From Bacteroidota bacterium (lineage in GTDB: Bacteria; Bacteroidota; Bacteroidia; AKYH767-A; OLB10), in assembly GCA_019136655.1 (NCBI GenBank), contig JAGVTU010000010.1, positions 1 to 64,000 on the forward strand: a DNA stretch of 64,000 bases. Direction: 5' to 3'. Below are positions 33,648 to 42,412 of this stretch, one piece after another. The stretch's first letter is position 1. Every line of letters starts with the position of its first letter. A program made the translations under genes and the position numbers. Under the pieces are notes generated by a model. It was not told the DNA's origin. It did not search any database and saw nothing but the letters and a program-made list of their open reading frames with translations.

Positions 33648-36029
33648 TTAATCTCCGGGATATTGGATAGAATCATTCAGTGAGTCGGCATGAAACTCAT
33701 AATGCCTATTCAAGTTCAATGAATCTGTCAGCAGTGAATCAACTGCAAGTGAGTCTAACCCTGCAATATCATAATCTTCCATATCGCAGAAGTATTCTTT
33801 TTTTATTCTTGTTTTAGGTTTTACAAACTTACCTGTGGTGACTCCGCTCTTTTTGTCTTTATAAGCTTTTTCCAGCATCTTGGCAAAGATAGGCAAAGCC
33901 AATCGCGAACCTTGTCCTGCAGAACCTCTGAAATGAACACTCCTGAATGGTGCTCCCACCCATACACCTGTCACAAGATCATGTGTGATGCCCATGTACC
34001 ATGCATCAGAATAATTGGAAGTAGTGCCAGTTTTCCCAGCAATCTCATTGCCATTACCAAAAACATTATATCCCCATAATGCCTGTGATGTGCCACCGGG
34101 CTCCTGAATAGTTCCCTGCAACATGTAAAGCATCAGCCATGCATTTTCTTCTGAAATTACCTGAGTAAAAACAGGACTATATTCTTCTACCAAACTTCCA
34201 TCATGATTATAAATTGATTTTACAAGAATCGGTTCTGTCTTCTTTCCACCATTGGCAAAAGCAGCATAAGCACATACCATCTCATACACGTTCACATCAC
34301 TTGAGCCAAGACAAATGGAAGGAACTGTATCTAACGGACTTTTAATGCCCAATCTGTGCGCACACTCCACAACTGTTTCCCAACCTACATCTTCTGTAAG
34401 TTGTGCTGTTATGGAATTGACAGATTGTGCAAGTGCGCGTCTCAAGGTCTTGCTTGTGTAGGTGTAATTTCCGGTACTGTTCCTTGGCTCCCACACCTTA
34501 TCGCCATCATACACTATTCTCACCGGAACATCATTCATTCGGCTGCAAGGTGAAAAAGTATCTTCCAAGGCAGCTAAATATGCAAATGGTTTAAAAGTTG
34601 AACCTGCCTGTCTTTTGGATTGCGATACATGATCAAACTTAAAATAGTCATGATTAATTCCGCCAACATAAGCTTTAATTTCTCCTGTAAGAGGATTTAA
34701 AGACATCATTCCTGTATTCAGAATTCTTGCATAATATTTCAGTGAATCCATATATGAAAACATGGTGTCCTTTCCTCCTGAATAAGTAAATACCTTCATC
34801 GGTCTCTTCTTGTTCAATGCAGCAGTTACTGAGTCTTTATTGCCGTCATACAATCGCATCAGGCGTTCGTAAACCGGTGTATAAACAATTGCAGTTTCAG
34901 CAAAATTTTTCAGCTCATTACCACGATCGTCACGCCAGGGTGCTGAAGACCCCCATTGCTCGTCAAACTGCTTTTGTATTTTTTTCATGTGATCAAAAAC
35001 AGCTTCTTCAGCATACTTCTGAAGATGAGAATTGATGGTTGTATAAATTTTCAAACCGTCTTCAAATAAATTTAATCCCTTTGCATCACATTCCTGCGAC
35101 ACAATGCGAAATACCATTTGTTTCAGATAGGAATCCTTGGTACCCGGATTATTTTTCGCTCTGTTTAGCGTGAGAGGCAACGAACTTACAGAATCTGCTA
35201 CCTGCTCTGATATGTATCCATATTTTTCCATCTGTGAGAGCACAACATTTCTGCGTTTCAGCGAGCGCTTCTTATTCGTCAGCGGATTATAAGAACTGGT
35301 AGCTTTTAGTAAACCTATCAGAGTTGCGCTTTCCTGCAGGTTAAGTTCAGAGGGTTGCTTACTGAAATAATTCTGTGATGCTACTTTAATACCAAACCAG
35401 TTATTGCCAAAGTCAACAGTGTTGAAATACATCTCAAGAATTTCTTCCTTTGAATAAAATAATTCCAGTTTTATTGATGTAATCCACTCCTTGGTCTTAC
35501 TGATCAGAGTCCCCACAATGCGTACATGCTGTAAAAGTCCCTGGTTCTTCCGCTTTCGGATATTGTACATGTTTTTCGCCAACTGTTGTGTTATGGTGCT
35601 GGCTCCTCTCTCATCGCCCTTTGACGTTGAATAAACACCTCCTGCCAGAGCAAACAAATCCAATCCATGATGCTTATAAAACCGTACATCTTCAGTGGCT
35701 ATTAACGCATCCACAGCATTTTTGGATATCTCTGAGTATTTAACAGGTGTACGGTTTTCATTATAAAATTTACCAATGAGCACGCTGTCTTCCGTATAAA
35801 TTTCAGTTGCAATGGCCACCTGCGGATTTCGCACATCACTGAGTTTTGGCATATAACCAAACAACCATAAAAAGTTGATGTGTAATGCCACAACATAATA
35901 TACGATAAGCATAAAAAACTTTGTAGTCCACCTCAAAAACTTATTTCTGATAACATCCAGATAAGAAAGTGTGAAAAGCGCTTTGAGCAACGAAAAAATC
36001 CTGTGTAATATTTTCAGCAATAAGCTCAT
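33648..36029 (-). CDS. pbp1A: Bifunctional penicillin-binding protein 1A (class A PBP)
   Basis: 793 residues, anchored by one N-terminal membrane helix (about 38-58). The GT51 glycosyltransferase domain follows (E113 in ATEDVRFYKHHG; GASTITQQLAKN). The transpeptidase domain has the active site S477 (GSTFKPF), SVN at 536-538 and KTG at 666-668. It polymerises and cross-links peptidoglycan in the periplasm. First gene of the run with tpiA and the PagL-like gene; a divergent promoter pair separates it from the HerA-like gene. Confidence 0.96.
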   Translation of the reverse strand: MSLLLKILHRIFSLLKALFTLSYLDVIRNKFLRWTTKFFMLIVYYVVALHINFLWLFGYMPKLSDVRNPQVAIATEIYTEDSVLIGKFYNENRTPVKYSEISKNAVDALIATEDVRFYKHHGLDLFALAGGVYSTSKGDERGASTITQQLAKNMYNIRKRKNQGLLQHVRIVGTLISKTKEWITSIKLELFYSKEEILEMYFNTVDFGNNWFGIKVASQNYFSKQPSELNLQESATLIGLLKATSSYNPLTNKKRSLKRRNVVLSQMEKYGYISEQVADSVSSLPLTLNRAKNNPGTKDSYLKQMVFRIVSQECDAKGLNLFEDGLKIYTTINSHLQKYAEEAVFDHMKKIQKQFDEQWGSSAPWRDDRGNELKNFAETAIVYTPVYERLMRLYDGNKDSVTAALNKKRPMKVFTYSGGKDTMFSYMDSLKYYARILNTGMMSLNPLTGEIKAYVGGINHDYFKFDHVSQSKRQAGSTFKPFAYLAALEDTFSPCSRMNDVPVRIVYDGDKVWEPRNSTGNYTYTSKTLRRALAQSVNSITAQLTEDVGWETVVECAHRLGIKSPLDTVPSICLGSSDVNVYEMVCAYAAFANGGKKTEPILVKSIYNHDGSLVEEYSPVFTQVISEENAWLMLYMLQGTIQEPGGTSQALWGYNVFGNGNEIAGKTGTTSNYSDAWYMGITHDLVTGVWVGAPFRSVHFRGSAGQGSRLALPIFAKMLEKAYKDKKSGVTTGKFVKPKTRIKKEYFCDMEDYDIAGLDSLAVDSLLTDSLNLNRHYEFHADSLNDSIQYPGD

Positions 36030-36047
36030 TCAGTAAATTTAAGATGC

Positions 36048-36055
36048 CAAAAATA
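36048..36055 (-). promoter_or_regulatory. -7 promoter element of pbp1A
   Basis: TATTTTTG followed by GC on the - strand matches TAnnTTTG, with a leader of about 15 bases to the ATG at 36029. Confidence 0.6.
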
Positions 36056-36106
36056 ACAGTTCATTTATTATTTATCCTGCAAATGACAAATACATTCCAA
36101 TTCATT

Positions 36107-36114
36107 TATTTTTG
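36107..36114 (+). promoter_or_regulatory. -7 promoter element of the HerA-like gene
   Basis: TATTTTTG matches TAnnTTTG. It contains the TTG at 36112 that would open the longest reading frame, so that codon cannot be the start; the ATG at 36136 is about 18 bases after the predicted transcript start. Confidence 0.65.
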
Positions 36115-36135
36115 TCTTACCAAATCTTAAAAATT

Positions 36136-37689
36136 ATGGCTGATCGTAATGCATTTATAGAGCAAATAAAAGCCGGTTACACATTTAAAGGAGATAGTAT
36201 CATACTTGGTGCTCCCATTCTTGAAAATGAAACTCTGACCGGGAATTATATAAAAGCTCCTCTCAAAACTTTCAACCGCCACGGCCTTATTGCAGGTGCT
36301 ACCGGAACAGGAAAAACCAAAACCATGCAGGGTATTGCTGAATCATTGTCTCAAAAAGGTGTTTCGTGTTTGTTGATGGATATTAAAGGTGATTTGAGTG
36401 GTCTTGCCGCACCTGCTGCACCCAATCCTAAGATTGATGAACGCTATCAAAAGTTAGGACTTACCTGGAAATCGCTTCAGTTTCCGGTGGAGTTTTTAAC
36501 TTTATCAGATGAAAAAGGCGTACGCCTCAGAGCTACTGTGTCTGAATTCGGTCCTGTTTTGTTTTCTAAAATTCTAGAGTTGAACGATACACAACAAGGA
36601 GTTGTGTCGCTTGTGTTCAAATATTGTGATGACAATAAACTTCCATTGCTCGATTTAAAAGATTTTAAGAAAACACTTCAGTACCTGACCAATGAAGGTA
36701 AAGACGAAATAAAAAATGAATATGGAGCTATCAGCACTGCGTCAGTTTCAACAATTATTCGTAAGGTTATTGAAATTGAACAGCAGGGTGCTGAAAAATT
36801 TTTCGGAGAAAAATCATTCGAGGTGGAAGACCTTATGGGCGTTGATGAAAACGGATTCGGAAAATTGAATGTCATAAGATTGGTTGACATTCAGGATAAA
36901 CCGAAGTTATTTTCTACATTCATGCTAAGTCTCCTTGCCGAAGTTTACAGCACTTTCCCTGAAGTGGGTGATCCGGATGCACCACATCTTGTAATTTTTA
37001 TTGACGAAGCACATCTGGTCTTTAATAATGCAAATAAAGTTTTACTCAATCAGATTGAAACCATCATCAAACTTATCAGGTCAAAAGGTGTGGGAGTGTT
37101 TTTTGTAACACAATCACCTGAAGATATACCCTCATCAGTGCTTGCTCAGTTGGGTATGAAAGTGCAACATGCGTTCAGGGTGTTTACTGCAAATGACCGT
37201 AAGGCTTTGAAACTTGTTGCCGAAAATTATCCGCTTTCTGATTTTTACAAAACAGATGTAATGCTTACTCAACTTGGTATTGGCGAAGCAGCCATTACTG
37301 TACTGAATGAAAAAGGAGTACCTACTCCACTTGCACACACGTTGCTGATTTCTCCTGCATCACGCATGGATGTTCTTACTCCTTCTGAAATTGATGGTGT
37401 TGTATCCAAGTCGAAGTTGACAAAAAAGTACAATGATGAAATTGACCGTGAAAGTGCATCTGAAATTTTATCGAAGAAAATAAAAGAACATACAACTGCA
37501 GCAAGTGATGATAAAGATTCCAAAAAATCTGATAAGAAAGAAAAAGAGGAACCCGGTATGCTGGAACAGGCAGTAAACAGCACAACCGGTCGCCAGATTA
37601 TGCGAACTATGACGCGTGAGCTTACAAGAGGTTTACTGGGAGTGTTAGGCATAGGCTCTACACGTAGGAAAAAATCCGGTTGGTTTTAA
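36136..37689 (+). CDS. HerA-like helicase / DUF853 ATPase
   Basis: 517 residues. A FtsK/HerA-type P-loop ATPase: Walker A AGATGTGKT near residue 62, DIKGDLSG, Walker B LVIFIDEAHLVF and a sensor FFVTQSPEDIP. The C-terminus is lysine-rich, then a G/R tail ending RRKKSGWF. HerA-type ATPases are hexameric DNA pumps; DUF853 members usually lack a NurA nuclease partner, and none is present here, so the biological role is unknown. The ATG at 36136 is chosen from the promoter position. Confidence 0.9.
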   Translation: MADRNAFIEQIKAGYTFKGDSIILGAPILENETLTGNYIKAPLKTFNRHGLIAGATGTGKTKTMQGIAESLSQKGVSCLLMDIKGDLSGLAAPAAPNPKIDERYQKLGLTWKSLQFPVEFLTLSDEKGVRLRATVSEFGPVLFSKILELNDTQQGVVSLVFKYCDDNKLPLLDLKDFKKTLQYLTNEGKDEIKNEYGAISTASVSTIIRKVIEIEQQGAEKFFGEKSFEVEDLMGVDENGFGKLNVIRLVDIQDKPKLFSTFMLSLLAEVYSTFPEVGDPDAPHLVIFIDEAHLVFNNANKVLLNQIETIIKLIRSKGVGVFFVTQSPEDIPSSVLAQLGMKVQHAFRVFTANDRKALKLVAENYPLSDFYKTDVMLTQLGIGEAAITVLNEKGVPTPLAHTLLISPASRMDVLTPSEIDGVVSKSKLTKKYNDEIDRESASEILSKKIKEHTTAASDDKDSKKSDKKEKEEPGMLEQAVNSTTGRQIMRTMTRELTRGLLGVLGIGSTRRKKSGWF

Positions 37690-37704
37690 CATTAACTTTT
37701 CATT

Positions 37705-38523
37705 ATGGTTGAAACCTCCACAACTTATTCTTCTATATCTACCATTCATTATTCGAAATATTTAAAACGCGAAGTAAGAGTTGATTTTTATTTTCCGGCT
37801 AAATATCCGAAGAATTGCCGCTTGCTTTTTTTAAATGACGGTCAGGATGCCGTTCAGTTAATGCTGAAACCTACACTGAACAATTTATTTGCAGCAAAAA
37901 AAATTCAACCATTGATAGTGGCTGCAATTTATGCAGGAGAAAAAAGAATGCTTGAATATGGCATTGCTTCCAAAGCTGATTACTTAAAACGTGGTCGTAT
38001 GGCAAAATTCTACACACAATTTGCAATAAAAGAATTATTACCTCTGACCACACAGATGATGCAGCTAAAAACAACTCCTGACAAAACAGCTATTGCAGGA
38101 TTTTCATTAGGAGGATTAACCGCCTTTGATATGGCCTGGAATCATCCTGAAATATTTGGAATAACAGGAGTATTCAGTGGCTCATTTTGGTGGCGCAAAA
38201 AAGATTATGCTGCCGGATATACCGACAATGACAGAATCATGCACGAAATTATTCGGAAGACAAAGACTAAACCGGAATTGAAATGCTGGATTCAGACAGG
38301 TACTGACGATGAAAAAGCAGACCGCAACAAAAATGGAATTATTGATTCCATTGATGACTCACTTGACCTCATCAAAGAAATGAAGGCTAAAGGTTTTTCT
38401 GATAAAGACATACAATATGTAGAAATAAAAGGCGGACAACACAACCAGCAAACATGGGCGTCAGCATTGCCATTGTTTCTGCAATGGGCCTTCGGCAATA
38501 AAAAGAAAGTGGATATTTATTAA
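37705..38523 (+). CDS. Putative alpha/beta-hydrolase esterase (esterase D family)
   Basis: 272 residues with no signal peptide. The esterase fold shows RLLFLNDGQDAVQL, the nucleophile elbow GFSLGG (Ser near residue 134) and a C-terminal EIKGGQHNQQTW with the likely catalytic His. Related proteins hydrolyse siderophore trilactones or acyl esters; the substrate here is not evident. It starts 15 bases after the HerA-like gene and converges on mpl. Confidence 0.86.
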   Translation: MVETSTTYSSISTIHYSKYLKREVRVDFYFPAKYPKNCRLLFLNDGQDAVQLMLKPTLNNLFAAKKIQPLIVAAIYAGEKRMLEYGIASKADYLKRGRMAKFYTQFAIKELLPLTTQMMQLKTTPDKTAIAGFSLGGLTAFDMAWNHPEIFGITGVFSGSFWWRKKDYAAGYTDNDRIMHEIIRKTKTKPELKCWIQTGTDDEKADRNKNGIIDSIDDSLDLIKEMKAKGFSDKDIQYVEIKGGQHNQQTWASALPLFLQWAFGNKKKVDIY

Positions 38524-38535
38524 AAGCCGGAAAAG

Positions 38536-39900
38536 CTAAGCGCAAACTTCCTGTGCAAGTTTCTTCAAATCAATACCGTCAAAAGTTCCTGAACTCATCA
38601 TCAGCAATGCAGACTTCGTAAATCCCCTACCCGTCAGATATTTTTTTAGCTCTTCTGAATTGGTAAATATTTTTAAATCATTTCTTTTGAATGCATTCTT
38701 TACCATATCCGGAGTTATTGGCTTCAGTTTTTTGTGTTCTATGGTTTTTGGATTAAAGTAAACAATAGCTTCATCGGCTTTATCCATAGAGTGAGCATAT
38801 TCATTCAGGAAAGTCTCATTAAGGCTACTGAAGGTATGTAACTCCATGCATGCAACAAGTTCATGCTTCGGATATTGATTTCTTACTGCTTCCACCGTTG
38901 CTTTCAATTTTGAAGGTGAATGTGCAAAATCCTTATAAACTACCAGTTCACTAGTACGTAATATCAACTCTAATCTGCGGGCAGCGCCTTTAAAAGTTGT
39001 TATGGCTTTATAAAACTCAGCAGCTGTTACTCCAATAGCTTCACACACAAGCCGTGCTCCTTCCAGATTCATAAGATTATGCGATCCGAAAATCTGTAAT
39101 TCAATTTCTTTTAACTCTCCTCCAACAGTTAAATAAGTTTTGCCATCTCTGATTTCATGTGGGGGAATTGTATATGGATGTCTTTTTGCTTTCACCTGAC
39201 CTTCTTCGCATAAATCTTTTAATACTTTATCGTTATTACAATAAATCAGTTGGCCTCCCGGCTCGATTTTATCAATAAAAATCCTGAACTGATCTACATA
39301 ATTCTCGAATGTAGGAAACACGTTGATGTGATCCCAGGCAATTCCACTCAATAATGCCACATGTGGTTTGTACCAGTGAAATTTAGGTCTGCGGTCTATT
39401 GGAGAAGTAAGGTATTCATCCCCCTCTAAAATCATTACAGGCGCATCAGCAGTAAGTTTTACCATTGTATCAAATCCTTCAAGCTGCGCACCAACCATAT
39501 AATCAAACGCCCGTCCTGTTGATTTAAGCACGTGTAAAATCATGGATGTAATCGTTGTCTTACCATGACTGCCACCTATAACCACACGAGTTTTGGTTTT
39601 TGATTGTTCATACAAATACTCAGGATAAGAATAAACTTTTACCCCTTTTTCCAATGCTGTTACCAATTCCGGATTATCAGCACGGGCATGCATTCCAAGA
39701 ATTACTGCATTAAGGTCTTGGGTAATTTTTTCAGGATACCATCCTGTTTTCTCAGGCATAATTCCGGCCTTTTCCAATCTCGATTTAGCCGGCTCTGTAA
39801 TCTCATCATCGCTGCCTGTAATGCTATATCCTTTTTGATGCAATGCCAAGGCCAGATTGTGCATAGCACTACCTGCGATAGCTATAAAATGAACCTTCAT
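38536..39900 (-). CDS. mpl: UDP-N-acetylmuramate:L-Ala-gamma-D-Glu-meso-DAP ligase
   Basis: A Mur ligase of 454 residues with the N-terminal Rossmann domain (IAIAGSAMHNLALAL, GSDDE), ATP-binding P-loop GGSHGKTTITSM near residue 110, and LSGIAWDHINVFP in the central domain. Mpl attaches recycled tripeptide to UDP-MurNAc, saving murein peptides. The MHN in place of the MxG of MurC and the HARADNPEL segment favour Mpl over MurC. Consistent with dapF here making meso-DAP. Confidence 0.93.
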   Translation of the reverse strand: MKVHFIAIAGSAMHNLALALHQKGYSITGSDDEITEPAKSRLEKAGIMPEKTGWYPEKITQDLNAVILGMHARADNPELVTALEKGVKVYSYPEYLYEQSKTKTRVVIGGSHGKTTITSMILHVLKSTGRAFDYMVGAQLEGFDTMVKLTADAPVMILEGDEYLTSPIDRRPKFHWYKPHVALLSGIAWDHINVFPTFENYVDQFRIFIDKIEPGGQLIYCNNDKVLKDLCEEGQVKAKRHPYTIPPHEIRDGKTYLTVGGELKEIELQIFGSHNLMNLEGARLVCEAIGVTAAEFYKAITTFKGAARRLELILRTSELVVYKDFAHSPSKLKATVEAVRNQYPKHELVACMELHTFSSLNETFLNEYAHSMDKADEAIVYFNPKTIEHKKLKPITPDMVKNAFKRNDLKIFTNSEELKKYLTGRGFTKSALLMMSSGTFDGIDLKKLAQEVCA

Positions 39901-40018
39901 ATCTTTATGATTTGAAAGCTAAATTAGCTGCACAATCATTTTCAATGATGATTTACTGAAAGACTTATCAACGAAATAGCTAACCTTGCACAAAAGTTAA
40001 AAAATACGCGGATTAATT

Positions 40019-40026
40019 TAGTTTTG
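40019..40026 (+). promoter_or_regulatory. -7 promoter element of the LptF/G gene
   Basis: TAGTTTTG followed by CAC matches TAnnTTTG. The transcript start near 40030 leaves about 14 bases before the TTG start at 40044. Confidence 0.6.
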
Positions 40027-40043
40027 CACTAAAATTTTTCAGT

Positions 40044-41126
40044 TTGAAGATAAAGATTTTAGACTTATACATCATCAGGAAATTTCTCGGCACTTTTCTG
40101 TTTTCAATAGCGCTGATTGTAGCTATTGCAGTGGTGTTTGACATTTCAGAAAAAGTAGATGATTTTATTGAACGACATGCCCCTCTGAAAACGATAATAT
40201 TCGATTACTATCTCAACTTCATTCCCTATTTTGCCAATTTATTCAGCCCGTTGTTTGTTTTTATTTCGGTAATTTTTTTCACTTCCAAAATGGCAGGACA
40301 AACCGAGATTATTGCTATTCTCAACAGCGGAATAAGTTTCAACCGTTTCCTTCGTCCATATATTATTGCAGCAACCGTTATTGCCATTGCATCGTTTTAT
40401 CTCAATAACTGGGTCATACCTCATGCCAATAAAGGAAGACTTGCTTTTGAAAATATTTATATCAAGAATCCTTATGTTTACAGCAACAGGAATATTCACC
40501 GCCAACTGAAACCAGGTCAGTATTTATATTTTGAGAGCTACGATAACAAAGCAAACACCGGCTTTTTGTTCAGCATTGAAAATTTTGAAAACGGACAGAT
40601 GAAGTCAAAACTGATGGCCGACAGAATTACATGGAACCCGGGAACTAAAACATGGACGTTAGAAAACTATACTATTCGTTATATTGATGGAATGCATGAA
40701 CAACTTATCAGAGGTGTAAGAAAAGACACTACACTCGCCATCAACCCTGAAGAATTCAACCGAAGACTTAACTTTATTGAAACAATGGATTTTGGAGAAT
40801 TGAACAGCTTTATCAAAGAAGAAAAATTGCGTGGGTCAGAGACGGTTCCATTTTATGAAGTCGAAAAATACAGGCGCACTTCTTATCCGTTTGCAACTTT
40901 TATCCTCACCATCATTGGTGTCTCCATATCAAGTAAAAAAGTACGAGGTGGTATAGGTCTGCAGTTAGGAGCCGGAATATTATTAAGTTTCACTTATATC
41001 ATGTTTATGCAGGTGAGCACTACATTTGCAACAAACGGCAATCTTCCTGCACTGATAGCTGTATGGATTCCCAATATTCTTTATACAGCCATTGCTGTTT
41101 ACATGCTTAGAAAAGCTCCAAAATAA
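40044..41126 (+). CDS. LptF/LptG family LPS export permease
   Basis: 360 residues with six transmembrane helices in the 3 + 3 LptF/G pattern, split by a periplasmic beta-jellyroll domain (about 100-265). LptF/G with LptB extract LPS from the inner membrane and push it along the Lpt bridge. The start is TTG: the N-terminus LDLYIIRKFLGTFLFSI matches the family right after it and no ATG lies between it and the promoter. Whether it is LptF or LptG cannot be decided. Confidence 0.92.
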   Translation: MKIKILDLYIIRKFLGTFLFSIALIVAIAVVFDISEKVDDFIERHAPLKTIIFDYYLNFIPYFANLFSPLFVFISVIFFTSKMAGQTEIIAILNSGISFNRFLRPYIIAATVIAIASFYLNNWVIPHANKGRLAFENIYIKNPYVYSNRNIHRQLKPGQYLYFESYDNKANTGFLFSIENFENGQMKSKLMADRITWNPGTKTWTLENYTIRYIDGMHEQLIRGVRKDTTLAINPEEFNRRLNFIETMDFGELNSFIKEEKLRGSETVPFYEVEKYRRTSYPFATFILTIIGVSISSKKVRGGIGLQLGAGILLSFTYIMFMQVSTTFATNGNLPALIAVWIPNILYTAIAVYMLRKAPK

Positions 41127-41127
41127 A

Positions 41128-41154
41128 AACAATCCGGCTTTTTTCCGGATTGTT
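41128..41154 (-). terminator. Intrinsic terminator after the 379-residue protein gene
   Basis: AACAATCCGG, 7-base loop, CCGGATTGTT is a perfect 10-bp stem. On the - strand it is followed by TTTTATTTT, so it ends the operon coming from 45776. It may also stop lptF/G transcription on the + strand, where the T-tract is poor. Confidence 0.85.
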
Positions 41155-41176
41155 CTCAAATCATATCAATTAACAA

Positions 41177-42316
41177 TTATTTTACGGTATCTGCAGGGTA
41201 ATCCTTCGGATTAAATGCAGTCTCCGGATGATTAACACGATAACGATAACCTATTATTGGAACAGCAATAGATTTTAATGGTTTGTTTGAAGGCATCAGC
41301 CTGTAATAAGCAATGCGGTTTTCCATTGGTGTCTTGTCAACAAATGCATAAGCACGCAATACATCTGAATTGCCGTTAGCTTTTACTGCACCAATGCGAT
41401 AATACTCAATTGCATCAACTGAACGCTCAACAATGAATGAATCAATATCTGTTTCTCTTGATGTGTACCAACTTACCATCACATGTTGTTCTCTGGCTTC
41501 AGCCTGAAATGCAAGTAATGTAATTGGCAACTGTTGCACATGAGTAGTGCTTCGGATAATAAAATTATCCAATATTGTTTTCTCTGTTCCTCCACCATTC
41601 ATGTTTCTTCCAATTATGATATTGTCTGACGACTTCCAGAACATGGCACGTTCTTTTGGCCCCTGATAATTCCACACTACTACACCATCCACCATAATCT
41701 CTCCTTTTCCTGAATTTGGGTCGTATGCAAAACGATAAGTTCTAAACTCATCATCTTTAATCAACTCATAATTTACTGTTTCATTCACAGAATAACTTCT
41801 GCCCTTTTCAAGATTGACTTTATAAGAAATGGTAAGTTTTCCATTCTTCATTCCAAAATTGAAATATCTGCCGCGGCTGATAAAATCACAGTTGTCATCC
41901 AATCTTTTATAATCAAAACTTACATCAATACCATCAGCATTGAAATAATTATCTGTAGGAATAACCATATCAATACCATCTTTTGATTTTCCTCCACTTA
42001 AACCATTAGTGCCATCCACGCCTTCAGACATTACAGCAGCAAACGAACTTATTTTAATGGCATCAGGGCCTTTGCTCGCCTTGGTAGGGTCATCACCATT
42101 CCAGTCGAATGCAAGTATGACTTCACCATTATTTACATCATATCCCAGCATCATATTCGCCATAGCACCTGCTCGTGAATCGGTGACGTTGGATGTATTC
42201 ATCACTACTGTAAGATACACAGCAAGACCTAATACTGATGATCCTGCAGTAACCAAAATGGCTTTGTGCATGAGCGACATTTTCTGACGCTGACGTAATC
42301 TGATTCTCTTTGCCAT
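41177..42316 (-). CDS. Single-span membrane protein with QRQKM motif and LamG-like domain
   Basis: 379 residues. A basic N-terminus (MAKRIRLRQRQKM) precedes one transmembrane helix (about 18-40), giving a cytoplasm-in, periplasm-out orientation. Residues about 55-260 are beta-rich with IDVSFDYKRL, YFNFGMKNGKLTISY and TYRFAYDPNSGKGEIMVDGV, which resembles a concanavalin/LamG fold; a fibronectin-like segment follows (LLAFQAEAREQHVMVSWYTS, IDSFIVERSVD, YYRLM). The same QRQKM juxtamembrane motif occurs in the 99-residue protein at 45477-45776. It ends the run that includes the 1020-residue T9SS gene (97-base gap). Function unknown. Confidence 0.85.
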   Translation of the reverse strand: MAKRIRLRQRQKMSLMHKAILVTAGSSVLGLAVYLTVVMNTSNVTDSRAGAMANMMLGYDVNNGEVILAFDWNGDDPTKASKGPDAIKISSFAAVMSEGVDGTNGLSGGKSKDGIDMVIPTDNYFNADGIDVSFDYKRLDDNCDFISRGRYFNFGMKNGKLTISYKVNLEKGRSYSVNETVNYELIKDDEFRTYRFAYDPNSGKGEIMVDGVVVWNYQGPKERAMFWKSSDNIIIGRNMNGGGTEKTILDNFIIRSTTHVQQLPITLLAFQAEAREQHVMVSWYTSRETDIDSFIVERSVDAIEYYRIGAVKANGNSDVLRAYAFVDKTPMENRIAYYRLMPSNKPLKSIAVPIIGYRYRVNHPETAFNPKDYPADTVK

Positions 42317-42412
42317 AATTAAATTTTGTTAATGAACCTTCGGTTTATACTTTTTAAAGGCTCCAAAAGTTTTAGAAAAACCCAACTACTTTTAGGATTT
42401 TCTTACAAAACA

